Below are positions 1 through 9,279 of a DNA stretch of 39,732 nucleotides, piece after piece. The notes below the pieces were generated by a model. That model was not told the DNA's origin. It did no database searches and saw only the letters and a list, made by a program, of their open reading frames with translations. The stretch is taken from the NCBI GenBank assembly GCA_017434525.1, contig JAFRFD010000002.1, forward strand, positions 1 to 39,732. The letters run 5' to 3'. Both the position numbers and the translations under genes were made by a program. Numbering within the stretch: position 1 is the first letter of the stretch; the number at the start of each line of letters is the position of its first letter. This DNA comes from Methanobrevibacter sp. (lineage in GTDB: Archaea > Methanobacteriota > Methanobacteria > Methanobacteriales > Methanobacteriaceae).

Positions 1-54
1 ATATTCATCGCCCATTACAAAAGTACCTTTAACTCTGTAAATTTTTGTTATCAT
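1..54 (-). CDS. rpl18a: 50S ribosomal protein LX (L18Ae), N-terminal fragment
   Basis: Eighteen codons from an ATG at 54 run off the left edge of the window and read MITKIYRVKGTFVMGDEY, which matches the start of archaeal ribosomal protein LX/L18Ae as I know the family. The gene lies directly after eif6 on the same strand with a 24-bp gap, the usual archaeal order (L39e, L31e, aIF6, LX). Only the N-terminus is visible, so nothing can be said about the rest. Confidence 0.85.
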   Translation of the reverse strand, partial: MITKIYRVKGTFVMGDEY

Positions 55-78
55 ATAAAATCCCTCATGATATATTAA

Positions 79-753
79 TTAAAAATTATCATCTAAAAAG
101 CCTAATGCTTCTTCAACTCTAGCCATTTCAGGACCAGTACTGCCTTTAGCTACAATTGCACCATTAGAATTAGCAATGGAACAAGCCCCAACTAAAGGAA
201 TGCCTCTACCAACAGTACCAATATCTCCTTCAACACCAAATACTTTACGAGCCAAGTTAATTTCACTAGAAGTTGCATTTTTAGAAATTAAAAATCCCTT
301 ATTGGTAACCTTAATCAAGGAACCGATGATGTCGCTTCCGCTAATTGAACGGGCTTCAGCATCAACATCCAAAGCATTTTCAATTATGTTTTTAGCATCC
401 TCTGATAAGAACGGACTTATGATAGCACCCGTATCATTTGCAGCAACAATATTTCCAACAGCAGTATACTGTGAAGGAATGGAAGCCACATTTAAGCCCA
501 ATTCTTCAAATTGTTTAACTTCTCTGTCTAAGACGTGTGGGGAAACAACGATACCGTTTGAATTAGCTACAGCTAAAGATCCTATAAGATTACTTCCACT
601 AATAGAAGACTTTACAATATCGACCTCTAATGTTTCCTTAATAATTTCTGCTTTTTCATCAATGAGATTATAAGGAACAATAGCTATATCGTCGGTTGCA
701 AGAATGAATACTCCTATATTTGGATTTCCAACAATATCAACTCTTTTCAACAT
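79..753 (-). CDS. eif6: Translation initiation factor 6 (aIF6)
   Basis: The 224-aa product has the expected length for archaeal aIF6, which binds the large ribosomal subunit and stops it joining the small subunit too early. The protein shows the internal repeats typical of its pentein fold, with recurring segments of the type GSLAVANSNGIVVSP, AVGNIVAANDTGAIISP and GSLIKVTNKGFLISK. The ATG at 753 follows a GAGGT Shine-Dalgarno sequence. It is co-directional with rpl31e, 45 bp upstream, and with rplX downstream, so it is probably co-transcribed with ribosomal protein genes. Confidence 0.96.
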   Translation of the reverse strand: MLKRVDIVGNPNIGVFILATDDIAIVPYNLIDEKAEIIKETLEVDIVKSSISGSNLIGSLAVANSNGIVVSPHVLDREVKQFEELGLNVASIPSQYTAVGNIVAANDTGAIISPFLSEDAKNIIENALDVDAEARSISGSDIIGSLIKVTNKGFLISKNATSSEINLARKVFGVEGDIGTVGRGIPLVGACSIANSNGAIVAKGSTGPEMARVEEALGFLDDNF

Positions 754-798
754 ATTGTTACCTCACATTAATCTAATATATGGCGAAGGTACTATAGC

Positions 799-1044
799 CT
801 ATTCTGCTAAAGTAGCTTTTACAACACCATCATCATCTTTAACTGCTTTTACGGTAATTTTAGAAGGTATTTTTTGAATACCTCTTTCCCAAATTGCATG
901 ATTGATAGACTCATCAAGTTTAACTTCTTCTGCTTTCATATGTTTAGTCAAGAAGTTTTGTACTTCTCTAATAGCTCTAGGAGCTCTGATGGTCCTTTTG
1001 ACATTTTTTACATTTCTAAGTGGAATTGTGTAAACTCTTTCCAT
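799..1044 (-). CDS. rpl31e: 50S ribosomal protein L31e
   Basis: This 81-aa basic protein ([20 protein letters not shown] at the N-terminus) is recognisable as archaeal/eukaryotic-type L31e, a protein of the large ribosomal subunit near the exit tunnel. The AGAGGGG stretch just before the ATG at 1044 is a good ribosome binding site. It sits 11 bp after rpl39e, the conserved archaeal pair. Confidence 0.96.
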   Translation of the reverse strand: MERVYTIPLRNVKNVKRTIRAPRAIREVQNFLTKHMKAEEVKLDESINHAIWERGIQKIPSKITVKAVKDDDGVVKATLAE

Positions 1045-1055
1045 TTTAACCCCTC

Positions 1056-1211
1056 TTATAATTTAAGACTGTTTCTTCTCCAATGTCTAGGTTTTGGTCT
1101 GTATCTAAGTTTACGGTTAGTTTTAGCATAAGCCCAGATTGGAATTCTCCTATTTTGTTTGTTTGCTTTTGCCATTCTTAATTTTTTAGCTAATGGTTTA
1201 TTTCTACTCAT
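1056..1211 (-). CDS. rpl39e: 50S ribosomal protein L39e
   Basis: A 51-codon frame reads [20 protein letters not shown] and continues with [20 protein letters not shown], then [11 protein letters not shown]. It is highly basic and has the length and the IPxWxxxKT...R...RHWRR signature of L39e, a small protein lining the ribosomal exit tunnel. It lies between the PP-loop gene (26 bp upstream) and rpl31e (11 bp downstream) on the same strand. It is short enough to be missed by length-filtered gene finding. Confidence 0.96.
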   Translation of the reverse strand: MSRNKPLAKKLRMAKANKQNRRIPIWAYAKTNRKLRYRPKPRHWRRNSLKL

Positions 1212-1237
1212 GTTCTCACCTGTAATACATATAATAA

Positions 1238-1822
1238 TTATTTTTTATAACCAATAACGCGAGTTTGATAATGTTCCGGGAATATGTCAAGTGAATTTCC
1301 TCCCTTCTCATCAATCAAAGTTCTTATTTCAACCTCGTAGTCGGAACTGTTGTCCTTATTTGACTTTTCATGTGAAATTTCAAACAAATTAGAAGTTATT
1401 AATTTAACAGATTTGTGACCAAAACTGTCCAAATTTATGTATTGAACATCTTTTCTATCTTCAAGGCTTCTTATTTGATTGACAGTTAATTTAGGAGTTC
1501 TATCATCCCTTCTTGTCCCATCGGCAATAATATCATATTTTTCTGATACCTGTTCCACAACGTTTTCATGAATGAACTTGATTCCATCGTTCGGAAATCC
1601 GTCGTTCAATATCATGTCACAGGTCTTGTCCAGTAAGTCAAAGTCCAAATCCAGAACTTTGTGGGTAAACCCTAAGGATGCCGCTGATTTGCTGGCCGGA
1701 ATGTATGAATCATAAACACCAAAGTTTGCAGTGCATAACTCTACATCAAGACCCAATCTATCAAGCATGACTGCCATGAAAGATGAATCTTTACCTCCAC
1801 TATATAATACAGCCGCCTTCAT
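1238..1822 (-). CDS. PP-loop ATP-binding (alpha-hydrolase-like) protein
   Basis: The 194-aa protein starts [20 protein letters not shown]. The SGGKDS motif at residues 8-13 is the ATP-pyrophosphatase PP-loop shared by ThiI/TtcA-type and N-type ATP pyrophosphatases. It also has [12 protein letters not shown] in the middle, consistent with an adenylation site. No zinc-binding cysteine set or RNA-binding THUMP domain is visible, so this is a minimal PP-loop protein often annotated as an alpha hydrolase in methanogens. Its place inside a ribosomal operon suggests a role in tRNA or protein modification, but the substrate is unknown. The ATG at 1822 lies just after the PDCD5-like gene and has an AAGGAAA ribosome site. 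Confidence 0.8.
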   Translation of the reverse strand: MKAAVLYSGGKDSSFMAVMLDRLGLDVELCTANFGVYDSYIPASKSAASLGFTHKVLDLDFDLLDKTCDMILNDGFPNDGIKFIHENVVEQVSEKYDIIADGTRRDDRTPKLTVNQIRSLEDRKDVQYINLDSFGHKSVKLITSNLFEISHEKSNKDNSSDYEVEIRTLIDEKGGNSLDIFPEHYQTRVIGYKK

Positions 1823-1827
1823 CGATA

Positions 1828-2184
1828 TTATTTCCTTGTAATTTTAATTTCTCTTTTCTGACCAGCAATGTTTCTTAAAAGAACTTTTAACTGATCATCA
1901 GTGACTTTTCCTCTTAAACTACCTGCTTGTGCAGATTGAATCAATTGAAGTTCAATATTATTGACAAGGTCAGGTTTGGTTAGTTTAAGATTTGCTAAAC
2001 GCGCACGAGCTTCAGGAGTCATTATCTGACCTAATATTTGTTTTTTCTGAGCTTCAAATTGTGCTTGCGCTTGTTGCTGTTGTGCTTGAGCAGCAGCCTG
2101 TTGCTGTGCTTGATTTTGCATAGCAGCTTGTTGAGCTTGTAATTCAGCCATTCTTTTTTGACGAATTTCATCTAAATCGCTCAT
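1828..2184 (-). CDS. DNA-binding protein, PDCD5/TFAR19 family
   Basis: This 118-aa protein has a Gln/Ala-rich N-terminal helix (residues 15-50, repeated QAQ and QQA) followed by a compact C-terminal region (ILGQIMTPEARARLANLKLT onwards). That is the pattern of the archaeal PDCD5-related family, which adopts a small helical bundle and binds nucleic acid weakly in vitro. The usual length is 110-120 aa. It follows rps19e by 21 bp and precedes the PP-loop gene by 5 bp, inside the translation operon. The Gln-rich run is coiled/helical rather than a repeat expansion of note. Confidence 0.9.
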   Translation of the reverse strand: MSDLDEIRQKRMAELQAQQAAMQNQAQQQAAAQAQQQQAQAQFEAQKKQILGQIMTPEARARLANLKLTKPDLVNNIELQLIQSAQAGSLRGKVTDDQLKVLLRNIAGQKREIKITRK

Positions 2185-2205
2185 ATCAAACTCTCCAATT
2201 AATAA

Positions 2206-2643
2206 TTAGTATTTTTCAAGTTCAGGAATATCTTTAATGATTTCAGCAGAAATTTTATCTAAGAATGATCTTCCTGCTGGGGAGACAACTCTTCCACCTT
2301 CAACTTTTTCAACAAATCCTGCGTCTTCTAATTGTTTTAATGCGGTTCTAACAATAGATCCACTACCTTTTCTGAAAACTTCAGGACGTACGCCACGGTC
2401 TTTTTTACCACCGTAGAAAGTTCTTAAACTCATAACTCCTACAGGACCGTCCATGTAAACTCTTCTGATGATAGAAGCAGTTCTTACATACCACCAATCA
2501 GCGTTTTCTGGTTTTCTTTCTTTGTGAACACCAGTTTTAACAAAATTGGACCATGCAGGGGAATTGATTTTATCATTATTTTTAAATTCTTCTGCGACTT
2601 TTTTAATTAATAAATCTGCAGGTACATCAAATACAGTAGTCAT
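2206..2643 (-). CDS. rps19e: 30S ribosomal protein S19e
   Basis: The 145-aa protein has the S19e signature in order: the N-terminal [18 protein letters not shown] helix, [35 protein letters not shown], the Gly-rich [16 protein letters not shown] loop, and a C-terminal winged-helix half. S19e is a small-subunit protein needed for 18S/16S-type head maturation. A GGAGAA site precedes the ATG at 2643. It begins about 96 bp after the YhbY-like gene. Confidence 0.97.
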   Translation of the reverse strand: MTTVFDVPADLLIKKVAEEFKNNDKINSPAWSNFVKTGVHKERKPENADWWYVRTASIIRRVYMDGPVGVMSLRTFYGGKKDRGVRPEVFRKGSGSIVRTALKQLEDAGFVEKVEGGRVVSPAGRSFLDKISAEIIKDIPELEKY

Positions 2644-2739
2644 ATTAATTCTCCAATATTTTATTAAATAATTGTAGCTTAATCCACTGTAAATTTAAGA
2701 CCTAAAAAAATAGGGCCTGTAACTCTAAATTTAAAATGT

Positions 2740-2997
2740 TTAAGGCTTTTTCTTATAGATTACAGCAACGTGGCCTCTAACGTCAATAAGCTGTGCTTTT
2801 GTTTTAGAGACAATTTCATCTATGTAATCATCTTTATTTCTAGCGATATTTTTTGCAAATTTAAGTTTAACAATCTCATTAGCTTCAAGCTGGCGTTTGA
2901 TTTCTTCAATAACATTGTCATTGACCCCGCTTTTACCAATGTTAATTGTCATCGCACCAAGAGCTCTATTCATCATTTCCTTTTTTGTGTGACTCAT
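2740..2997 (-). CDS. YhbY/CRM-domain RNA-binding protein
   Basis: This 85-aa protein (RALGAMTINIGKSGVNDNVI, then EIKRQLEANEIVKLKFAKN, then RGHVAVIYKK) is a stand-alone CRS1-YhbY (CRM) domain, a KH-like fold with the GK-x-G loop, known to associate with large-subunit precursors in bacteria. The start at 2997 has a strong AAGGAGA site that lies inside the end of rnp4. The two genes overlap by 32 bp in different frames, implying translational coupling between an RNase P subunit and this RNA-binding protein. Confidence 0.88.
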   Translation of the reverse strand: MSHTKKEMMNRALGAMTINIGKSGVNDNVIEEIKRQLEANEIVKLKFAKNIARNKDDYIDEIVSKTKAQLIDVRGHVAVIYKKKP

Positions 2998-3331
2998 ATT
3001 TAGCTCTCCTTTTTAACTTTTTTTCCTTGCGATAAGGAATTTTCATTACATGACCACATTCACCACAAAAAATGTTAACCTCTGAGTTAACTAGCCGGAC
3101 GGTGCAATTATGGCCAGGATAAAGGAAACACTTACATTTCTTGCAATACCTTCGAGACCACTTTTCAGGGACCTTGGTATTGTATTTTGTAGATAATTTT
3201 AATGCTAACTCAACATAACGATTGGATCTCTCTGGATGGGTGATGAATTCCATCTCAGCACGCTCAAAAAGAATATTCATTCTTTCAATCGCTATTTCAA
3301 TCATCCACTTTGGTCGTTTTCCTCTACTCAA
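2966..3331 (-). CDS. rnp4: Ribonuclease P protein component 4 (Rpp21)
   Basis: The protein carries a zinc ribbon made of CKKCKCFLYPGHNC and CGECGH preceded by a basic helical N-terminus (SRGKRPKWMIEIAIERMNIL), the layout of archaeal Rpp21/Rnp4. This subunit pairs with Rpp29 and stimulates the RNase P RNA that trims tRNA 5' leaders. The frame is open to an ATG at 3346, but that ATG overlaps the AGGAGG Shine-Dalgarno sequence. A TTG at 3331 sits 6 bases after it, giving a 121-aa protein beginning SRGKRPKW, so I chose that start. A TATA element (see 3472-3484) lies about 140 bp upstream. Confidence 0.92.
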   Translation of the reverse strand: MSRGKRPKWMIEIAIERMNILFERAEMEFITHPERSNRYVELALKLSTKYNTKVPEKWSRRYCKKCKCFLYPGHNCTVRLVNSEVNIFCGECGHVMKIPYRKEKKLKRRAKYESHKKGNDE

Positions 3332-3471
3332 AAATATCCTCCTCATAATTATGAAAATAGGATATAATATTCAAAATTGAATTAAAATGATTTGCGCAAA
3401 TTAAAACAAAAACCATAGTTAAAAACTAACCTTAGGTTAATATGAATATTAAGAATAATTATGTACATCAC

Positions 3472-3490
3472 CATTTATAAAGGTATGTAT
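3472..3490 (-). promoter_or_regulatory. Probable promoter of the rnp4-ribosomal operon
   Basis: Read on the minus strand, the sequence is ATACATACCTTTATAAATGG, with TTTATAAA as the likely TATA element. It would place transcription start near 3450, leaving a leader of about 120 nt before the TTG of rnp4. The core matches 13 bases of the tbp promoter at 14052-14064. No other gene-like signal is seen in 3332-3537. Confidence 0.5.
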
Positions 3491-3537
3491 TTTTTAAAGT
3501 ATTTTAAAAATTAGTAAAGAAATCAAAAAAAATAATT

Positions 3538-3897
3538 TTAGAAAGCAAACATGTCTTTTTCACAGGAAGGCGCATTAATATCATTGATGAACTTTTCAAT
3601 TGTTTCAAATTTGTTGTTTGGAGTTATTACATCAACAAATAATTTAATCAGATCTTCATTGATAGAAACATGGACTTTAATCTTTTCAATCTCGCACAAA
3701 TCCCCATTATTCGATTTGAAGATTTTGGAAGCATTTAAAAACTCAAAAGCGCTTGGATTTAAAAGGGTATCAAAATCCATAAGTACATCACATCTCATTT
3801 CAATTGATTCCTCATACTCGTAATCATCAACGCGATGAATAAACAATGCATCACATTCAGTGTCATAACTCCAATCTAGAGAACTATCTCCATTCAT
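3538..3897 (-). CDS. Small protein with DUF2283-like segment
   Basis: The chosen ATG at 3897 follows AGGAGGAAAGGAGAAA and gives 119 aa; an upstream start at 3930 would put the Shine-Dalgarno sequence inside the gene. The N-terminal half (YDTECDALFIHRVDDYEYEE, then MRCDVLMDFDTLLNPSAFEF and LNASKIF) resembles DUF2283 proteins, which carry a Y-D-x-x-x-D-A-L-x-I start and a V-x-x-D-x-D...G/A-x-E-x-LNAS core. The second half (KIKVHVSINEDLIKLFVDVI) is not recognised. No function is known. It lies in an AT-rich accessory stretch. Confidence 0.65.
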   Translation of the reverse strand: MNGDSSLDWSYDTECDALFIHRVDDYEYEESIEMRCDVLMDFDTLLNPSAFEFLNASKIFKSNNGDLCEIEKIKVHVSINEDLIKLFVDVITPNNKFETIEKFINDINAPSCEKDMFAF

Positions 3898-3966
3898 TTT
3901 CTCCTTTCCTCCTATTAATACTAGCTTCATAAGTTGTAATCAAATCCATAGTATTATCATCAGTTA

Positions 3967-4209
3967 TCAAAACAATAAGATATAATCTTTTTGACTCTTA
4001 CTAGGATGTTTGTAACATAATTTGAATTTATTATACTCCTGTTTCATTATCCCTAGCAATTTATGGCCAAAAAAGACATCAATCCATGAATTCGGATTAT
4101 CATGTCTCCAATTATTATTTTTTTGAAAGTGAAACTTCAAATTGATAATTGCTGATTGATTCACATTACAAAAAATATTTAGTGCATTTCTTAAAGAATA
4201 ATCTTTCAT
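3967..4209 (-). CDS. Hypothetical 80-aa protein
   Basis: I do not recognise this family. The ATG at 4209 follows GAGGGATAGAG, a fair ribosome binding site, which is the main reason to accept the frame. The product is basic and Asn/Lys-rich, with no membrane segment and two cysteines (in NIFCNVNQ and KLCYKHP) that do not form a metal motif. Low complexity and AT richness mean it could be a chance frame. Regions 3898-3966 and 4210-4413 on either side show no other gene. Confidence 0.4.
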   Translation of the reverse strand: MKDYSLRNALNIFCNVNQSAIINLKFHFQKNNNWRHDNPNSWIDVFFGHKLLGIMKQEYNKFKLCYKHPSKSQKDYILLF

Positions 4210-4413
4210 CTCTATCCCTCATTAAATATTTTAATTGTAACTTGAACTAGCTAGTAAGTTAGTTAATTATATGAATCATATCCTATATTAATGTTATTGA
4301 AGTGTTAAAAATCACAAAAGTGATTATATAAAAAATAAGCAAAAATTGTAGCGATAAAATTAAATTGAAGCAATATGGTAAAATTGTTTTAAGTGTGAAA
4401 AATTGTTGTGATA

Positions 4414-4959
4414 CTATAAGGAATTGATTAACCAATCCATGAAATCAACTCCGCCGACCGGAAAATCAGCATCCCTATTAAGAACCTTGACAAGTAACTC
4501 TACAATCTCATCAACCGCCAAATCACTTGCATCAATTTCCGAGATGTCTTCCCCGTAAATATCATAAGCTTCAGCAGTACATACGCCCATAGCTTCAGCT
4601 TCCAGGTTTTCACGGATTTTAGCATCGGTGTAATTTCGACCTTCAAGTCTAGATCGTAAAATTTCAGGCCTGACCCTTAAAACGATTACCTTATCCGCTC
4701 CAGAGCACAAATGAGCCAAATGCCCTTCAAAAATAATAAAATCATCACTGCCGGAAATAATTTCTGAAACCTTATCGTTTAATCGTGGAATATCAATGAC
4801 CTTATATCCCTTTTCCTCATCGATTCCCAAAACAAAGTCGTTTTCAATAGCCAAATCATTAATCTTAATTAATTTACAGCCTAATCTTTCAGATAAAACT
4901 TCACTGACAGTTGTCTTGCCAGTGCAAGGAGTGCCGGTTATAAAAACATTTTTATACAT
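4414..4959 (-). CDS. Adenylate-kinase-like NMP kinase (Fap7/hCINAP type)
   Basis: The 181-aa protein starts MYKNVFITGTPCTGKTTVSE, with a Walker A loop GTPCTGKT at residues 9-16, and contains DDFIIFEGHLAHLCSGADKV, IVLRVRPEILRSRLEGRNYT and AKIRENLEAEAMGVCTAEAY. These features fit the archaeal Fap7/CINAP family, dual adenylate kinase/ATPases implicated in late small-subunit ribosome maturation in eukaryotes and in complex with uS11 in archaea. The context near ribosomal and GTPase genes agrees. It begins 24 bp after the end of the GTPase gene upstream. No strong Shine-Dalgarno sequence is visible. Confidence 0.88.
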   Translation of the reverse strand: MYKNVFITGTPCTGKTTVSEVLSERLGCKLIKINDLAIENDFVLGIDEEKGYKVIDIPRLNDKVSEIISGSDDFIIFEGHLAHLCSGADKVIVLRVRPEILRSRLEGRNYTDAKIRENLEAEAMGVCTAEAYDIYGEDISEIDASDLAVDEIVELLVKVLNRDADFPVGGVDFMDWLINSL

Positions 4960-4983
4960 AATATCAAAAAAAAGATTTAAGAA

Positions 4984-6078
4984 TTATTTTTTAAGAATAA
5001 TTCTCAATACATCTTCATCTTCCAAAACATGGTCCGGACCTACCTTTTGACCTGGGAATTTGACGGAAGTTCCCCAGACTTTTGCATGACGGAAATTTTT
5101 CACAAACTCCCTGTGCAGCTTTCTGCATGCATCGATTACGGTAGAACCTTTTTTGATTACTAACGGGTCTTCCATATCGGCTTTTCTGCCCTGTGGTTTT
5201 AGATAAACCCTTACCAAATCCAAATTATCAAATATTATGTCTTTCAACTCATCAATATTTGTCTTTTTATCGGCGGAAATCGGAATGAAATCAGGAATAT
5301 ATTTTTTCAGCTCTTCAAGGTATGCCTCATCTACAAGGTCGACCTTATTTAATAAGACCAACATCGGAACGTATGATTTATTTCTATCAAGCACGTCAAT
5401 AAATTGATCCATTGTAACATCATCCCTGAAAAGCACGTCCGCATTAATATATCCGTACTCATTTAAGATGGATCTGATTGTCTTTTCATCCATGTTGGTT
5501 AATTTGCAGGTTGATGAAACCTTTACTCCTCCAAGTTTTTTCCTTTTGACAGTCACATCTGGAGGATGTTCGTTCGGCCTGATTCCGATGGCCCTCAATT
5601 CTTTTATAATAACCTTAAGGTGCTGTGGGTTTAAAGTATCAAGAACAACTAAAATTAAATCGGCAGTTCTTGCAACAGATAAAATCTCTTTTCCTCTTCC
5701 TTTACCGCTGCTTGCACCAGTAATGATTCCAGGGATATCAAAAATTTGGATTTTTGCGTTCTTATGTTCCATGACTCCGGGAACGATATCCAATGTAGTG
5801 AACTGATAAGCTCCGACCTTACTTTCAGCATTTGTAATTTCATTTAAGAGAGTAGATTTTCCAACGGAAGGAAATCCCACAAGTACAACGGTAGCATCAC
5901 CAGATTTTTTAACATGAAAACCTTGGCCTTTTGATCCCCCACTGCTACGCTGTAAAGATTCCTCTTTAAGTTTAGATAGTTTAGCCTTAAGTTTACCTAT
6001 ATGATGTGAAGTTGCTTTATTATATGGTGTCTTTTGAATTTCTTCTTCAATATCCTTTATTTTCTCTTCAATCCCCAT
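4984..6078 (-). CDS. DRG-family GTP-binding protein (Obg-like with TGS domain)
   Basis: The 364-aa protein has an N-terminal helical region ([20 protein letters not shown]), a G domain with GFPSVGKST (G1), the DIPGII switch (G3), LLNKVDLV (G4) and ISADKKTN (G5), and a C-terminal TGS domain ending [20 protein letters not shown]. This is the layout of DRG1/Rbg1 GTPases, which bind translating ribosomes. Length matches the family (about 365 aa). The ATG at 6078 follows GGTGAT. It lies upstream of the adenylate-kinase-like gene, probably in one transcript, and 56 bp after aglB. Confidence 0.95.
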   Translation of the reverse strand: MGIEEKIKDIEEEIQKTPYNKATSHHIGKLKAKLSKLKEESLQRSSGGSKGQGFHVKKSGDATVVLVGFPSVGKSTLLNEITNAESKVGAYQFTTLDIVPGVMEHKNAKIQIFDIPGIITGASSGKGRGKEILSVARTADLILVVLDTLNPQHLKVIIKELRAIGIRPNEHPPDVTVKRKKLGGVKVSSTCKLTNMDEKTIRSILNEYGYINADVLFRDDVTMDQFIDVLDRNKSYVPMLVLLNKVDLVDEAYLEELKKYIPDFIPISADKKTNIDELKDIIFDNLDLVRVYLKPQGRKADMEDPLVIKKGSTVIDACRKLHREFVKNFRHAKVWGTSVKFPGQKVGPDHVLEDEDVLRIILKK

Positions 6079-6134
6079 TATTAAATCACCATATTATCAA
6101 AATAAAAAAAAGTTTAGATTAGGAAAATCCTAAC

Positions 6135-8846
6135 CTAAGTACTAGTTTCATTACTGCTAGAGCTGCCGGAGGCACCTCCAGCGACAGTATTGTCGAAGTT
6201 TACATTAAACAGCATTACACCGTTTTCATTATGGACGTTTTCAAATATGTCCTGACCTGATCCACCTAAAAGGTATAATCTAGTAAACATTGAATTGGCC
6301 AATTCATTACTGATTAGGATAGGTGAATAGTTATTGTCATTACCCATCAGGAACAATGTGAAGTTAGCGTTCTTGACATTGCCGACAGATTCGTTTTTGA
6401 CAAGATAACCATCTTCAATCACGATTATATTTGAAATGTTTAATGGGTTGTATGGAGTGTCATTGATCATGATTTGCTCTCCATTTTCTGTGTAAACCGC
6501 TTCAGTGTAACCTGTTGTGGTATTGTTACCGTTTCCACGGGAAATGACTGCATTAATGGTCATTCCTTGATCTTCAAGTAAAGCTAGTTTACCTGTCTGA
6601 CCGGCTCCGACTTTAACCTGTTCTGTTGGAACATAGTAGTTGTAGTTTTGAGATGATTGGTTTTTAAAGTCCCAAGCACCGAAGTAACTCCACCAGCCTG
6701 CCTTTTGAAGCATATCTGAAGATGCTACAAAGATTACAGGACGTACCTTATCAGGGTGAGTGTATTGAACTACATCTTTAGCCTGAGCGGCAGTTAAGTG
6801 ATATTTGCTGGTTAAAGTGCTTTGAGCATCCTCTGCTGTTTTTGGTAAAATGTCAATAAGGATGCTGGTTGCTTTACCAGTATCTCCAGTATAGTTCACT
6901 AATGCTTCATCAGCCAAAGTTCCAGAAGAATCCAACATTCTGAAAATACCCGCAGACAGTTCCAGATCGCTTGTGGTCATCGCCTGACCTAACCAGAATG
7001 CACGTTCACCGGATTGGGAACCTCCATCGAATGTTACTTGTCTGTCAGCAGCAATCTCAAAGAGGTAACCGAAGTCCCACCAGGATGTAATAACTGTATC
7101 TTCAGGAGCATTTTCATTAATCCAAGTCATTGAATTCCACATTGCATCACTAGTACCCGGAACAACATGTGTAGATGTTACATAAGCTCCACAAACGGTA
7201 GGTGAAACAAGTGCAATCACAATAGCTATTATAATAACATATTTTTTAAGCGGAACTTTTTTGGTTGCAACCGGTTTGATGCCGTAAACTGTAACTAAAG
7301 CTGCTGCAACAATGACAATGAATATTAAAATTCCTAAAATAACGCTGACCTGAGCCAATGGAATTGCAGCAAGGAAACCGCATAATACGGCAATAGCAAT
7401 AATCCACCTGTCATCATTCAATTTGTTTTTGATATAATCGGTTGCAAATCCTACAAATATTCCTGCCAAAAGTCCAAATGGCAATACGATTGTGGTAATG
7501 AATCTTGAACCTCTACTTACCGCAAGGGCTGTAATAATAACCCAAACAACAAATAATGTTGTATACAGTACGGTTAAACGTTTTGAAGCCAAAAGTTCAT
7601 CGCTTGAGCCGAATTCGAAATTACCTAAATTAATATTGAATTTGAAATCATTGTCAATTTTCTTAGCGGAAGACAATCTTTTGCCTTTAGGCGGTTTTTT
7701 GGTAGTGTTTCCAGGAGTTTTGACTTTGACTTTCCTTAGTTTTAAAACTCTACTTACTAACACATACAATACAGCTAAACCTGCAAATAATATGGCCATA
7801 CCACCAATACCGTTCACTACACCATTCGTATTGGCTAAAAATGCGGATGTCATTCCACCGCCAAGCAAATTAGGCATTTGCATCTCTGCAACGGAAATAA
7901 GTACGTTAGGGAATCCGCCAACAGTTCTAGAAGCGGATTGCAATGAAAGTAATCCTGTTACACTTCCAAAGATGCCTAAAACACCATCAATACCTTGGAA
8001 AAGAGCAAGACCTACAAAACCAACTACTCCCAATATTATGATTGATAGAAGCTCATTTTGACGTATGAACCATTGCAGTTTGTTTGAATATTCGTCCTGA
8101 TTATCATCTCCAACATTGAAGAAGTAACAAGCAATTAAATAAACTACTGCGAATAATCCCATAAGCCCTACATAAAATATGTAACCTTGCCATGACATTG
8201 AAAATAGACCAATTGATAAAATTGATAAAACTGCAAATAAGATTTTAAATACAATATTTTTGGCCCGTATTGTTTCTACAAAGAAAAATACAAAGAACAG
8301 GGCAAATATGTAGTAAAACATATCTGTATCAAAAAATCCTGCAAATGTGTGAGAGAAATAGTTCGGAGCAAGTGCAATAATCAAAGTAGCCACAATAGCA
8401 CCATAATCATTGGTCAACCTTCTTGAAAATATGAATGCTGGAACAACAGCTAACGCAGAAATGATAGCTCCAGTCCAAAATGCTGTTTCTTTCACAGTTT
8501 GATTTCCGAACAAATTGTGTAAAAATGAAGTAACATACACAATCCCCATCTCATAACTAACCGCTTCACCGGTAGGAGCATACCTATGCATATCCCACTC
8601 AGTATTATTTATCTTTTCATCTCCCACATAACCGTGATCAACATAATCCTCAGTCAACCTTAAGTTATAATATGAATCCATTTCACTGAAATAAGGAAGA
8701 CCTGATGAATCCACATATTCTGCCTTATAATCAGCAGGGATTCCACCTAAATCAGCTGCGGGAGCTCTTAGTGCAAAGACAACAGCTAATAAAATCAATA
8801 CAATAACAACTGATTTAGCTATTGTCACCATTGTTTCTCTATTCAT
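6135..8846 (-). CDS. aglB: Oligosaccharyltransferase AglB (STT3 family)
   Basis: AglB transfers lipid-linked glycan to Asn in N-x-S/T sites of secreted proteins. The 903-aa product has a first membrane segment at about residues 9-26, an acidic motif EMDSY at 55-59, FFDTDMF at 171-177, roughly a dozen further hydrophobic helices to residue 555, and SVAEMQ at 318-323 where the family has its SVSE/TIXE loop. After the membrane part comes WWDFG at 589-593 (family WWDYG), then a soluble C-terminal domain with a Ser/Gly-rich end. An unusual Lys/Pro-rich insert (371-398) lies between helices. The ATG follows GAGGATTTTTTT. The secreted product at 27952 has many N-x-S/T sites and is a likely substrate. 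Confidence 0.95.
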   Translation of the reverse strand: MNRETMVTIAKSVVIVLILLAVVFALRAPAADLGGIPADYKAEYVDSSGLPYFSEMDSYYNLRLTEDYVDHGYVGDEKINNTEWDMHRYAPTGEAVSYEMGIVYVTSFLHNLFGNQTVKETAFWTGAIISALAVVPAFIFSRRLTNDYGAIVATLIIALAPNYFSHTFAGFFDTDMFYYIFALFFVFFFVETIRAKNIVFKILFAVLSILSIGLFSMSWQGYIFYVGLMGLFAVVYLIACYFFNVGDDNQDEYSNKLQWFIRQNELLSIIILGVVGFVGLALFQGIDGVLGIFGSVTGLLSLQSASRTVGGFPNVLISVAEMQMPNLLGGGMTSAFLANTNGVVNGIGGMAILFAGLAVLYVLVSRVLKLRKVKVKTPGNTTKKPPKGKRLSSAKKIDNDFKFNINLGNFEFGSSDELLASKRLTVLYTTLFVVWVIITALAVSRGSRFITTIVLPFGLLAGIFVGFATDYIKNKLNDDRWIIAIAVLCGFLAAIPLAQVSVILGILIFIVIVAAALVTVYGIKPVATKKVPLKKYVIIIAIVIALVSPTVCGAYVTSTHVVPGTSDAMWNSMTWINENAPEDTVITSWWDFGYLFEIAADRQVTFDGGSQSGERAFWLGQAMTTSDLELSAGIFRMLDSSGTLADEALVNYTGDTGKATSILIDILPKTAEDAQSTLTSKYHLTAAQAKDVVQYTHPDKVRPVIFVASSDMLQKAGWWSYFGAWDFKNQSSQNYNYYVPTEQVKVGAGQTGKLALLEDQGMTINAVISRGNGNNTTTGYTEAVYTENGEQIMINDTPYNPLNISNIIVIEDGYLVKNESVGNVKNANFTLFLMGNDNNYSPILISNELANSMFTRLYLLGGSGQDIFENVHNENGVMLFNVNFDNTVAGGASGSSSSNETST

Positions 8847-9279
8847 AAAAAAATCCTCGTTTCATGTTCATTGATAAAATTGTTTTTTACTGAAAACAAT
8901 CTAATTAAAATAAATTTTTCATTAAATTTAATATCGATATTAAATAAAAATATTAGACTTTCCTCGAATATTTTTATTAAGAAATATTTATATTTTTTAA
9001 CATTATTAAGTATTTGCATACATGAAAAGATTTGAGAAAAAATTGATATATGTCTGAAAAAAAGTACATTAGATGCCTGCATGCTTTAATTTTACATTGA
9101 AAAATTATAAATTATATTGGATATTAAATGCCCAATATAAATAAATTAAAAGAGATTTAAGGACATGGAAGCAAATTTCCGAATGTAACTTTCCAATCAT
9201 CGCTATCTTACATATTTAATAATCACTGATTGCTAAATAATTTAACCTCCAGCTTGAAGAAAACGGGAATAATGTTAAA
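8847..9279. other. 433-bp gene-free spacer between topA and aglB
   Basis: This stretch must hold the aglB promoter. It is very AT-rich in 8880-9130. The part nearest topA (9160-9270) has visibly higher GC but no frame with a ribosome site and no RNA family that I recognise. A 79-codon minus-strand frame (9082 to 8843) overlaps the aglB start by 4 bp but is low-complexity Phe/Ile/Asn and is not called. Confidence 0.6.

Noticed and set aside
7492..8061. 189-codon plus-strand frame opposite aglB
   Set aside because: It is the antisense of a well-supported membrane protein gene, with no ribosome site and no family resemblance.
8843..9082. 79-codon minus-strand frame before aglB
   Set aside because: Low-complexity Phe/Ile/Asn product from AT-rich spacer, no Shine-Dalgarno sequence, overlaps the aglB start region.
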